This document shows, piece after piece, positions 1 through 5,659 of a DNA stretch of 10,077 bases. Numbering within the stretch: the stretch's first letter is position 1; every line of letters starts with the position of its first letter. The notes beneath the pieces were generated by a model. The model saw nothing but the letters and a program-made list of their open reading frames with translations, did not search any database and was not told where the DNA came from. Location of the stretch: assembly GCA_013202925.1 (NCBI GenBank), contig JABMRA010000082.1:1-10077 (forward strand), given 5' to 3'. This stretch comes from Candidatus Omnitrophota bacterium (GTDB lineage: Bacteria; Omnitrophota; Gorgyraeia; Gorgyraeales; Gorgyraeaceae). The position numbers and the translations under genes are program-made.

Positions 1-22
1 GACATCCGCCTAGGCGGATGTC
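1..22. repeat. Perfect 22-bp palindrome spanning the stop codon of the hydratase-dehydrogenase gene
   Basis: Positions 1-11 are the exact reverse complement of 12-22, with CCGCCTAGGCGG at the centre. The TAG stop of the minus-strand gene (10-12) lies in the middle. It may be part of an intrinsic terminator or the edge of a dispersed repeat. The window ends here, so a following T-tract cannot be seen. Confidence 0.75.
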
Positions 23-1803
23 AAGCATTTTTTGTGATGCCATATCCTCTTTGAGGCAGGAAAGCCTATTCCCAGTAAAAGCGCCAGGTCAATTATCTCG
101 CGATCATCCACGACCCTTTCTTCCAGGCACAACACTGCCTCTCTTTTTATTGGACTCAATAGTCGTCCGGTTATATATTCAAAATCGCGATGGCTCCTCC
201 CTGTCCTTTGCGGCTCGAGGATCTCCTCTGGACAGGCCTTAAGCGTCTCAGGCACCTTCATCCTGTTGCCATAACTATCCTCCAGCGCCTTGCTGGCTTT
301 ATAAGCCACGTCCAGGCCTATTTCTCCCAAAAGCCGCAAAGGCCCCATCGGCATCCCAAATTCAAGCATTGCGCGGTCTATGTCTTCTGCCAAAACCCCT
401 TCTTCCAGCATAAAAACAGCTTCATTAAGATATGGCAGGAGCATCCTGTTGACAAGAAAGCCCGGGCTGTCCTTTACTATCACAGGGATCCTTTTTAGTC
501 GCTGTAAAAATGCGACTGCTGCCTGCAGGACATCTCTACTGGTAAACCTGGTAGGCACGACCTCCACGAGCTTCATCTTGTACGCGGGATTAAAAAAATG
601 CATACCAATAAAACGCTCGGCGCGCGCAAGGGATTTCGATAACCCCTGCACAGAAAGACATGATGCGTTTGTGGCCAATATGCAGTCCTTGCGCAACCGC
701 GGCTCTACCTCTGCAAAAAGCGCCTCCTTTAAAGAGGCGTCCTCTGTTATTGATTCCAATACAATATCCGCATGCGCCAGATCTGCCTTGCCAAAGGTAA
801 TGTTTCCAAATCTTACCCTTGCCTCGTTTTTGTATAATATGTCTTTTTTTACTGCCTCCCCGTAGATGGCCTTGATACGAGGCCTGGCCTTTTTCAATGT
901 ATGCCTATCCAGATCCGTCAGGCCAACGGGTAGATCGCCCTGCGAACTTACGAGGTACGCAATGCCCCTGCCCATTGTGCCGGCGCCGATTATTGCCGAA
1001 CGTTTTATTGTCGGCCGCGGTGTTCCGGAGGCGCTTTCCGGCCACGGATAATTCCTGTATTTACTTACGAGCAAATATGACGCCAATGAATTTCTGGCCG
1101 GCTCCTGAAATATCTTTTCTGCCAGGACTTCTCTTTCTGCCTGGTTAAGTCCGGCGCGTTCCCCATTCCCTCGCGCAGACCGTTTTGCGCATATGCCGCG
1201 ACGCCTGTAGACCTTTATAAGTTTTTTATAGAGGAACTTTTTTGACTCCGGGATAATGTCGTCGACCAGATTAAAAAGCAGCGCCTCTTTTCCGCTGAGA
1301 AGCCTTCCTGTAGCGATAAGATGCCCCGCTTCCTTTGCGCCTATCCTTTCTGCCAGTCTGTGAGGGCCGCCAAAACCAGGTGTTATCCCGAGCCTTTTCT
1401 CCGGAAGCCCCATCCTGACCTTTTTATTTTTGGTCGCCAGGATACAGTCGCAGGAAAGGGCAAGCTCTAAACCGCCGCCTACGCACGCGCCGGATACAAC
1501 CGCAATGGTCGGCATCGTAAGCTGCTCGATCTTGTCAAAGAGATCCTGTCCCCTTTTGCATATCTGGATGGCCTCTGCTTTTGTACAGATCGCTGCCAGC
1601 TCCTTTATATCAGCTCCCGCGATAAAGATATCCTGTTTCCCGCTTATAAAAAACAAGGCCTTTATATGCCTGTCGTTCTCTATCACGGAGCCAATGATAC
1701 GCTCGAGCGCGTCCAGGTTTTCTGCGGACAGCAGATTGACCTTTGAATCCGGATCATTGAATTCAATGATACCCATATCGTCTTTTCTGTAATAACTTAC
1801 CAT
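10..1803 (-). CDS. Bifunctional enoyl-CoA hydratase / 3-hydroxyacyl-CoA dehydrogenase, FadB/FadJ type, short C-terminus
   Basis: Likely catalyses two steps of fatty-acid beta-oxidation (enoyl-CoA hydration, then NAD-dependent oxidation of the 3-hydroxyacyl-CoA) in the cytoplasm. Numbering is from an in-frame TTG at 1815; the ATG at 1803 is preferred, and neither has a clear Shine-Dalgarno. A crotonase domain (about 15-190) has the FAGADI-like oxyanion-loop segment (IAGADI, 65-70), GGGLELALSCD with E117, and LPEKRLG with E139. The dehydrogenase domain starts near 273 with GAGTMGRG and has HFFNP (H406) and VEVV (E418), so both sets of catalytic residues are present. It is oddly short: about 600 residues against about 715-730 for E. 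coli FadJ/FadB. The usual GxKxGxGFY stretch is not recognisable (RTGRSHRDFEY instead), and only about 15 residues follow GIGFP where the family has about 50. It could be a specialised or decaying paralogue. Confidence 0.88.
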   Translation of the reverse strand: MVSYYRKDDMGIIEFNDPDSKVNLLSAENLDALERIIGSVIENDRHIKALFFISGKQDIFIAGADIKELAAICTKAEAIQICKRGQDLFDKIEQLTMPTIAVVSGACVGGGLELALSCDCILATKNKKVRMGLPEKRLGITPGFGGPHRLAERIGAKEAGHLIATGRLLSGKEALLFNLVDDIIPESKKFLYKKLIKVYRRRGICAKRSARGNGERAGLNQAEREVLAEKIFQEPARNSLASYLLVSKYRNYPWPESASGTPRPTIKRSAIIGAGTMGRGIAYLVSSQGDLPVGLTDLDRHTLKKARPRIKAIYGEAVKKDILYKNEARVRFGNITFGKADLAHADIVLESITEDASLKEALFAEVEPRLRKDCILATNASCLSVQGLSKSLARAERFIGMHFFNPAYKMKLVEVVPTRFTSRDVLQAAVAFLQRLKRIPVIVKDSPGFLVNRMLLPYLNEAVFMLEEGVLAEDIDRAMLEFGMPMGPLRLLGEIGLDVAYKASKALEDSYGNRMKVPETLKACPEEILEPQRTGRSHRDFEYITGRLLSPIKREAVLCLEERVVDDREIIDLALLLGIGFPASKRIWHHKKCLTSA

Positions 1804-1810
1804 AATAAGG

Positions 1811-1898
1811 GACAAAAAAAGAAGCCGATAAAGATCGATCGCGTAGCGCGATCTGGCTTTGCCTTATATAAGGCACGTTTATAGCTTTATCGGCTTCT
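1811..1898 (-). ncRNA. Three-way-junction RNA ending in a U-tract: terminator, attenuator leader or small RNA
   Basis: On the minus strand a 14-bp perfect outer stem (1885-1898 with 1820-1833, core GAAGCCGATAAAG) encloses two further inverted repeats: the perfect palindrome at 1861-1874 (GCCTT/AAGGC) and the 7-bp GATCGCG/CGCGATC hairpin at 1837-1853. The outer stem is followed by a run of T on the minus strand (about 1820-1813), as in an intrinsic terminator. It lies 62 bp after the EF-Tu-domain gene and directly before the FadB/FadJ-type gene. A simple terminator needs no branched interior, and a promoter-like pair lies just upstream with a predicted start at the first stem base. A short independent RNA or a 5' attenuator is therefore possible. 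No known RNA family was recognised. Confidence 0.65.
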
Positions 1899-1904
1899 AA
1901 AAAA

Positions 1905-1932
1905 AGTATACCATACTTTCTTGCGGATTCAA
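1905..1932 (-). promoter_or_regulatory. Candidate sigma70-type promoter for the three-way-junction RNA / fad leader
   Basis: TTGAAT (1927-1932) and TATACT (1905-1910) are 16 bp apart on the minus strand. The predicted start, near 1898, coincides with the first base of the branched RNA. The -10 is preceded by GG, as in other promoters of this window. Motif evidence only. Confidence 0.4.
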
Positions 1933-1967
1933 GTAGTCGCTGCTGCCCAGGCAGCAATAACTACTTG
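1930..1967. repeat. Interrupted hairpin overlapping the stop codon of the EF-Tu-domain gene
   Basis: Outer arms CAAGTAGT (1930-1937) and ACTACTTG (1960-1967) are exact complements. After 3-nt symmetric internal loops, an inner TGCTGC/GCAGCA stem (1941-1946, 1951-1956) closes a 4-nt loop. The structure covers the last codons and the TAG stop (1961-1963) of the minus-strand gene. No T-tract follows, so it looks more like an mRNA 3'-end stabiliser or processing site than a terminator. Confidence 0.55.
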
Positions 1968-2377
1968 ACTATCTTATAGACTACGTCGTGCTCCCTGACC
2001 TTGGCCTTGACCATTAACCCTATCTCCTGCCCTGCTGATGCCGTTGTCAACGGCGCATGGTCCAGCTGTATGGAATTCACCTTTTCCTTAAAATCCGTTG
2101 TGTGGCCTTTTATAATGATCGTATCGCCTATAGAAAGGGAACCCTTTGTCATCTTTACCACTGCCGCATTGACCTTCGGAAAATAATGGGTCGCGACGCC
2201 TATCTCCTCCAGTGACGCGCCTGCAGGGACAGCGCTTCTTATGCCTGTTGTCGCCTTGGCCCTGGCTGGTTTTTTCTTCTTTTTCTTAATGACTCTTTTC
2301 TCTGTCTTTCTCGCGGGCCTTTTCTTTTTCTTGGCTGGCCGCTTTTTAACTGTCTTCTTCTTTTTCTTCTTCACCAT
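1961..2377 (-). CDS. Stand-alone EF-Tu domain-II-like beta-barrel protein with a lysine/arginine-rich N-terminal tail
   Basis: A 138-residue protein in two parts. Residues 2-42 are almost entirely K, R, A and P (MVKKKKKKTVKKRPAKKKK and similar), like the basic tails of histone H1-like or ribosome-binding proteins. Residues about 55-138 resemble the translation-factor domain-II barrel: a VxxAAVVKMTKGSLSIGDTI segment, IKGHTTDF, and a late AGQEIGLMVKAKVREHDVVYKI. No GTPase domain is present, so it is not an elongation factor itself. Small proteins of this kind are often annotated 'translation elongation factor-like'. The tail suggests RNA, ribosome or DNA binding (inference). The start is well set by a strong AAAGGAGGTG ribosome-binding site. 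It overlaps the end of the YhaM-like gene by 32 bp, so translational coupling is likely. It is the last gene of the four-gene cluster. Confidence 0.8.
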   Translation of the reverse strand: MVKKKKKKTVKKRPAKKKKRPARKTEKRVIKKKKKKPARAKATTGIRSAVPAGASLEEIGVATHYFPKVNAAVVKMTKGSLSIGDTIIIKGHTTDFKEKVNSIQLDHAPLTTASAGQEIGLMVKAKVREHDVVYKIVK

Positions 2378-3353
2378 CTCCCACCTCCTTTTCCTTATTT
2401 TTAGATATCTGTTTTTTGTATAAAAACTCCCTGAACATCTTGCTGTGTTTCGTCCAGTTGGAATAAGGGTCGCTGCATGTCTTTACAAACTGTCCGAAAC
2501 CATTGATCTTGGCGTCCAGGTTATCTACGTGGTGCAGGACGATCGCCTCCAGACACATAGGCCTTTTAGGCGAACCCCATTCCTGTTCTCCATGATGACT
2601 GAGCATGATGTGCAGGAGCAGGCTTTTTAATTCGTCAGGAAACCCGGAGATGCCTGTGATCTCTTTCTCAACGAGGTTTGTCCCGAGCACAATATGCCCT
2701 ATGAGCCTGCCCTTGTCTGTATAATAAAAACTCTTTTCATAGGAGAGCTCTTCTATCTTGCCTATGTCGTGCAATGCTGTCCCGCATATCAACAGATCGA
2801 TATCTATGTCAGGGTATCTCGAGGCGACTATCCTTGCCAGCTGCATACAGGACAGGGTGTGCTCCAAAAGTCCGCCGAGATACGGATGATGAAAATCAGT
2901 TGCGGCCGGCGCCATTTTAAACCTGGCCGTGCAATCCGCGTTTGCAAATATATTTTTCAACAGCTGCTTGAGATGCGTATTTTTAACCTGTCCCAGCTCC
3001 GAGAGGAAGGACCTAAACATCTCGTCCCTGTCTTTTTCAACTGCGGGCACATAGACAGCCCTGTCTACCGCGGAATCCTTGACCTTTTGCAGGGCATCGA
3101 GTTTCACCTGCGGATATTTTCTGTAGATCTCCACCTTGCCTTTTATCTTGATGTATTCATCTACAGAGAACGAGTCAAACAGGTCCTTCGTAGCGTCCCA
3201 TTTACGGGCGTTAACCGCGCCTGTCTTGTCAGCGAGCTTAACCGCGATATAAGGCGCGCCGCTTCTTGTCGTATCAAACGACTTCTCCCTTACGAGATAC
3301 ACGGATTCAACGCATTCGCCTTCCTTGAAATCCTTGATATACTTATGTGCCAT
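2346..3353 (-). CDS. YhaM-like 3'-5' exoribonuclease (OB-fold plus HD domain)
   Basis: A 335-residue protein with the architecture of Bacillus YhaM (about 314 residues), a metal-dependent 3'-5' exonuclease acting on RNA and single-stranded DNA in the cytoplasm. Residues about 12-95 form an OB-fold-like nucleic-acid-binding region (YIAVKLADKTGAVNARKWD). The HD domain runs from about 155 to 290: HHPYLGGLLEHT (H165), the doublet LHDIGKIEELS (H195, D196), GHIVLG (H220), LSHHGE (H253/H254) and HHVDNLDAKI (D277), giving all expected metal ligands. The last 20 residues are strongly acidic (GDGEEEKEEDS), from DNA shared with the lysine-rich start of the next gene. The start ATG has no usable Shine-Dalgarno; instead TATAAT sits 7 nt upstream. 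It lies 20 bp after the LOG-family gene. An unrelated HD phosphohydrolase is less likely because of the N-terminal OB fold. Confidence 0.87.
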   Translation of the reverse strand: MAHKYIKDFKEGECVESVYLVREKSFDTTRSGAPYIAVKLADKTGAVNARKWDATKDLFDSFSVDEYIKIKGKVEIYRKYPQVKLDALQKVKDSAVDRAVYVPAVEKDRDEMFRSFLSELGQVKNTHLKQLLKNIFANADCTARFKMAPAATDFHHPYLGGLLEHTLSCMQLARIVASRYPDIDIDLLICGTALHDIGKIEELSYEKSFYYTDKGRLIGHIVLGTNLVEKEITGISGFPDELKSLLLHIMLSHHGEQEWGSPKRPMCLEAIVLHHVDNLDAKINGFGQFVKTCSDPYSNWTKHSKMFREFLYKKQISKNKEKEVGDGEEEKEEDS

Positions 3354-3360
3354 AGAATAA

Positions 3361-3389
3361 ATTATACCTTAAATCACTTGGTATTTGAA
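3361..3389 (-). promoter_or_regulatory. Candidate internal promoter giving a leaderless yhaM-like mRNA
   Basis: A perfect TATAAT (3361-3366) lies 17 bp from TTCAAA (3384-3389, a weak -35). The -10 is preceded by TTAAGG. Its last base is only 7 nt from the ATG, so a start at the usual distance would fall at or next to the first codon. It sits in the end of, and gap after, the LOG-family gene, so the gene could also be transcribed with its upstream neighbours. Confidence 0.5.
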
Positions 3390-4030
3390 TAAAAACCCTT
3401 TATATTTTTCAAGACCTGCTCGGGGGTGTCCGCTATCTGAAACAGGGCAAGGTCTTTTTTTACTACACGGTCATTCTCCAGCATGGCCTCCTTCATCCAG
3501 TCAACGAGCGACTGCCAGTATTCGGTCCCGACGAGTATAACCGGAAACTTTTCTATCCTCTTTGTCTGGATAAGGGTAATGGCCTCAAAGAATTCGTCCA
3601 TTGTCCCGAACCCGCCCGGGAATATTACAAATGCCTTGGCATACTTCACAAACATGACCTTTCGGCAAAAGAAATACCTGAAATCTATGAGCTTGGTTAT
3701 GAACCTGTTCGGCTTTTGGATTATGGGCACCTGTATATTCAGGCCTATTGAGACCCTCCCGCCCTTTTTAGCGCCTTTATTCGCGGCCTCCATTATGCCC
3801 GCGCCAGCTCCTGTGATTATTGAATACCCGTTTTTGGATAAAAGCTCTGTTGTCTCTTCTGCCAGTTTGTAATATTTATCGCCTGGCCTGGTCCTTGAAG
3901 AGCCGAATACGGTTATTGCCGGGCCTATCTGGGACAACTCATCAAAACCATCCACAAACTCTGCCATGATCCTGAATATACGCCACGGGTCTTCTGTTGT
4001 AAAATCGTACGGCTTCACCTTCTGCATCAT
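3374..4030 (-). CDS. TIGR00730 / LOG-family Rossmann-fold protein (putative nucleoside 5'-monophosphate phosphoribohydrolase)
   Basis: A 218-residue protein of the 'lysine decarboxylase-like' LOG family. Characterised members cleave nucleoside monophosphates (cytokinin ribotides, AMP) to base plus ribose 5-phosphate; none decarboxylates lysine. Visible signatures are AITVFGSSRTRPGDKYY near 38-54, the phosphate-binding loop GAGAGIMEAANKGA at 74-87, FFCRKVMFVKYA with R123/K124, and the diagnostic PGGFGTMDEFFE at 138-149 carrying the catalytic glutamate. The length matches the family. Two ATGs lie in tandem at 4030 and 4027. GGAGG at 4034-4038 is 3 nt from the first and 6 nt from the second, so the second may be the main start. 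It begins 9 bp after the M48 protease gene, implying one transcript. The true substrate cannot be read from the sequence. Confidence 0.92.
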   Translation of the reverse strand: MMQKVKPYDFTTEDPWRIFRIMAEFVDGFDELSQIGPAITVFGSSRTRPGDKYYKLAEETTELLSKNGYSIITGAGAGIMEAANKGAKKGGRVSIGLNIQVPIIQKPNRFITKLIDFRYFFCRKVMFVKYAKAFVIFPGGFGTMDEFFEAITLIQTKRIEKFPVILVGTEYWQSLVDWMKEAMLENDRVVKKDLALFQIADTPEQVLKNIKGFYSNTK

Positions 4031-4039
4031 ATGCCTCCA

Positions 4040-4834
4040 TTATTTGAGCTCGTCAACCGGCCTATTCATATAATCTGTAAAATCCACTTCACCCGTAAGT
4101 TCCTGCTTGACCATGCGTATGCGGTCAGCTATGTGCGGGTGCGAACGATAGCTGGAGTACGGCTTTATCGGCTCGTCCCTGTGGACCTGCTGCAGTTTCT
4201 TAAGAAAACTCAGCATGGCCATGGGATCAAAACCCGCTTCTTTTAAATATTTAATCGCTATCCTGTCAGCAAGCGCCTCGTCTTCCCGTGAATACGCCAT
4301 GACAAGCTGGCCAAATGCGCTGTCGATCCTTCCTGCATCCTGCATGCCTGCCCCTGTAACCACCATCAGTATCCTTAATATATTATATCCCATGCCTCCC
4401 TGAAGCCGTTTTATAGAATGCCTGGCTACAACATGGGCCATCTCGTGCGCTATAACAGAGGCAAGTTCATCGTCAGTATCGACCTTCTCCACAAGGCCTC
4501 TAAAAATAAATATATACCCGCCAGGCAGCGCAAATGCATTGACCTCGTCCATGTCCACCACGGCAAATGTATAATTCACTTCTTTCCTGTCAGAGACAGA
4601 TGCTATCCTTTTGCCGATGTCTTCGACACGCGCCGTCATCAGCGGGTCAGGGTCCAATTTGATATCAGGGTTGCGCTCTATGCTCTCTGCTATCCTCCGG
4701 CCCATGTCGATCTCTTTATCCGTGCTTACAAACATGATATCCTGCTCGCCCGTGGCAGTGTTATATTCCTCTGTTACGCATCCGGACAGAACAAGGCCTA
4801 TCGCAACCATATAGAGCATAAATAATCTTATCAT
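4040..4834 (-). CDS. M48-family zinc metalloprotease, outer-membrane lipoprotein (BepA/LoiP-like)
   Basis: A 264-residue protein with a lipoprotein signal: R3, a hydrophobic stretch, and lipobox L16-S-G-C19. The +2 residue is Val, so outer-membrane sorting is expected. The peptidase M48 core has VIAHEMAHVVARHS (H130-E131-x-x-H134 zinc site), the downstream REDEALADRIA with E186 as the likely third zinc ligand, GFDPMAM, and the SHPHIADRI motif near 231. BepA- and LoiP-type relatives act in the periplasm on misassembled outer-membrane proteins. There is no TPR domain, so it resembles LoiP/YcaL more than BepA. It heads the tightly packed run M48, LOG, YhaM-like, EF-Tu-domain. No Shine-Dalgarno precedes the ATG; a TTGACT-17-TACACT pair lies just upstream. 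Confidence 0.92.
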   Translation of the reverse strand: MIRLFMLYMVAIGLVLSGCVTEEYNTATGEQDIMFVSTDKEIDMGRRIAESIERNPDIKLDPDPLMTARVEDIGKRIASVSDRKEVNYTFAVVDMDEVNAFALPGGYIFIFRGLVEKVDTDDELASVIAHEMAHVVARHSIKRLQGGMGYNILRILMVVTGAGMQDAGRIDSAFGQLVMAYSREDEALADRIAIKYLKEAGFDPMAMLSFLKKLQQVHRDEPIKPYSSYRSHPHIADRIRMVKQELTGEVDFTDYMNRPVDELK

Positions 4835-4842
4835 ACAGATTT

Positions 4843-4871
4843 AGTGTATTCCAAAAACACCTCATAGTCAA
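4843..4871 (-). promoter_or_regulatory. Candidate sigma70-type promoter of the M48-led cluster
   Basis: TTGACT (4866-4871) and TACACT (4843-4848) are 17 bp apart. The -10 ends 8 nt before the ATG at 4834, so the predicted start site is within a few bases of the start codon, matching the lack of a ribosome-binding site. It would drive the M48, LOG, YhaM-like and EF-Tu-domain genes. Confidence 0.5.
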
Positions 4872-4904
4872 ATAAAATACTTGATCATTCTGTGTTATTT
4901 GAAG

Positions 4905-4980
4905 AGTTGCGCAGCGCTTTGTGCTCCACAGCCCAGTGCCTTGAGAGGCATCGCTGCGACGAGCGGGCACGGTGCCAAAA
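4905..4980. repeat. GC-rich cluster of small hairpins in the rlpA-M48 intergenic region
   Basis: This stretch is clearly richer in GC than its flanks. It holds several short inverted repeats: GGCAC/GTGCC (about 4969-4979), CGCT/AGCG, TGCCT/AGGCA with a 4-nt loop (about 4937-4950) and GCG/CGC near 4910-4918. It ends without a T-tract, so it is not an obvious terminator. No protein or known RNA was recognised. It may be a dispersed intergenic repeat or a structured RNA. Its only minus-strand reading frame (4761-4970) runs into the M48 gene and has no family features. Confidence 0.35.
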
Positions 4981-5041
4981 TGCTTTACACTTTTGTCATT
5001 GACTGAAATGTAAACTTTGCTGGAAGGGATTTGGGAATGGG

Positions 5042-5425
5042 CTATATTATTTCAACTGAAACGCGGATCAAGCCGTTCTCCAGGTCGCTCAGCCTCAAAA
5101 ACGCTGCCTTTGTCAGGTCAATGATCCTGCCCTGCTGCACCAATCTTCGCGCAGGGCCTCTGTCATTTACCCTCACAAAGACGCATTTCCTGTTTTCAAG
5201 GTTTGTGACCTTTAAGACTGTATTAAACGGCAGGTCCCACATGGCGCACGTGAGCATGGAATCATCAAAACGCTCCATATTAGCGGTTGTCTCCAGTATG
5301 CCTGGGTCTGCTTCGGAATACCACGAGGCCGTACCTTTATATATACTAGAGGCGCCGGCAAGGTCTCTTGCGGGAAGGGATGTTGCCAGGATCACGATCA
5401 TCAAAATGAGGATCAGGTTTTTCAT
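5042..5425 (-). CDS. RlpA-like double-psi beta-barrel protein, secreted
   Basis: A 127-residue protein with a cleavable-type signal peptide (about 1-24, no lipobox cysteine), then one RlpA/DPBB domain: GTASWYSEADPG at 31-42, TANMERFD with E51, LTCAMWDLPFNTVLKVTNL at 58-76, VRVNDRGPA with D88, and RIIDLTKAAF at 100-109. RlpA proteins are lytic transglycosylases of septal peptidoglycan. Glu, His and Asp of the DPBB groove have been implicated in Pseudomonas RlpA. Here Glu and Asp are present, but the position of the usual His (TAAHxxLP) is M62 in TCAMWDLP, so activity is uncertain. There is no SPOR domain, so the protein is much smaller than E. coli RlpA and lacks its denuded-glycan septal targeting module. 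The start follows a weak GGTG ribosome-binding site. It is immediately downstream of a c-di-GMP-I riboswitch and terminator, which very likely control it. Confidence 0.9.
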   Translation of the reverse strand: MKNLILILMIVILATSLPARDLAGASSIYKGTASWYSEADPGILETTANMERFDDSMLTCAMWDLPFNTVLKVTNLENRKCVFVRVNDRGPARRLVQQGRIIDLTKAAFLRLSDLENGLIRVSVEII

Positions 5426-5438
5426 TGAGACACCAAAT

Positions 5439-5470
5439 AAAAAAACCTATTCCCCGCTCGGAAGAATAGG
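5439..5470 (-). terminator. Intrinsic terminator, expression platform of the c-di-GMP riboswitch
   Basis: Arms 5461-5470 and 5446-5455 (CCTATTCTTC with GGGGAATAGG on the minus strand, including two G-U pairs) close a 5-nt loop and are followed by seven T (5445-5439). It starts 6 nt after the aptamer and ends 13 nt before the rlpA-like ATG, so it can only act as premature termination in that gene's leader. Confidence 0.85.
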
Positions 5471-5476
5471 CTTTCT

Positions 5477-5575
5477 CGGTTTCGGTAATCCAGCCACCTT
5501 ATCCGCCAAAAATCGCGGCGGATTTAGGTCTGTTGACTTTGCGCCCCACTCTTTCAAATGGTTTGCCTTTATCGT
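5477..5575 (-). promoter_or_regulatory. Cyclic di-GMP-I (GEMM-I) riboswitch aptamer upstream of the rlpA-like gene
   Basis: The minus strand matches the GEMM-I layout in order: GGCAAACC (5567-5560); a stem CCATTT/GAGTGG capped by a GAAA tetraloop (5561-5546); GCGCAAAGTC; a short GTC/GAC helix, co-varied from the common GCC/GGC; the tetraloop-receptor strand CCTAA (5528-5524); a variable 7-bp arm ATCCGCC/GGCGGAT (5517-5523 with 5501-5507); then AAGG, TGGCTGGATTACCGA (to about 5483). These are the conserved blocks of the Vibrio Vc2 aptamer in the same order and spacing. The class binds cyclic di-GMP. The following hairpin with a T-run indicates control at transcription termination. Whether ligand turns expression on or off cannot be decided by eye. 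Confidence 0.9.
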
Positions 5576-5602
5576 CCTACATATTCAGTTGTCTCTACTT
5601 AG

Positions 5603-5630
5603 ATTATGCCACGGAAATGGGAAAATACAA
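5603..5630 (-). promoter_or_regulatory. Possible promoter for the riboswitch-rlpA transcript
   Basis: CATAAT (5603-5608) is a near-consensus -10 with TTGTAT (5625-5630) 16 bp upstream. A start near 5596 would leave about 20-25 nt before the aptamer. The -35 is weak, so this is tentative. Confidence 0.3.
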
Positions 5631-5659
5631 GGCGCTCAAGCAGAATAAAATTAGTGTGC

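Noticed and set aside
1763..1957. 64-codon minus-strand frame upstream of the hydratase-dehydrogenase gene
   Set aside because: It crosses the three-way-junction hairpin and terminator, overlaps the fad start in another frame, and shows no family motif or ribosome-binding site.
2694..3392. Long plus-strand frame (232 codons) opposite the YhaM-like gene
   Set aside because: It is antisense to a gene with clear HD motifs, has no recognisable domain, and follows from codon bias of the real strand.
4761..4970. 69-codon minus-strand frame over the GC-rich hairpin cluster
   Set aside because: It overlaps the M48 signal peptide in another frame and has no recognisable domain; it is best explained as repeat sequence.
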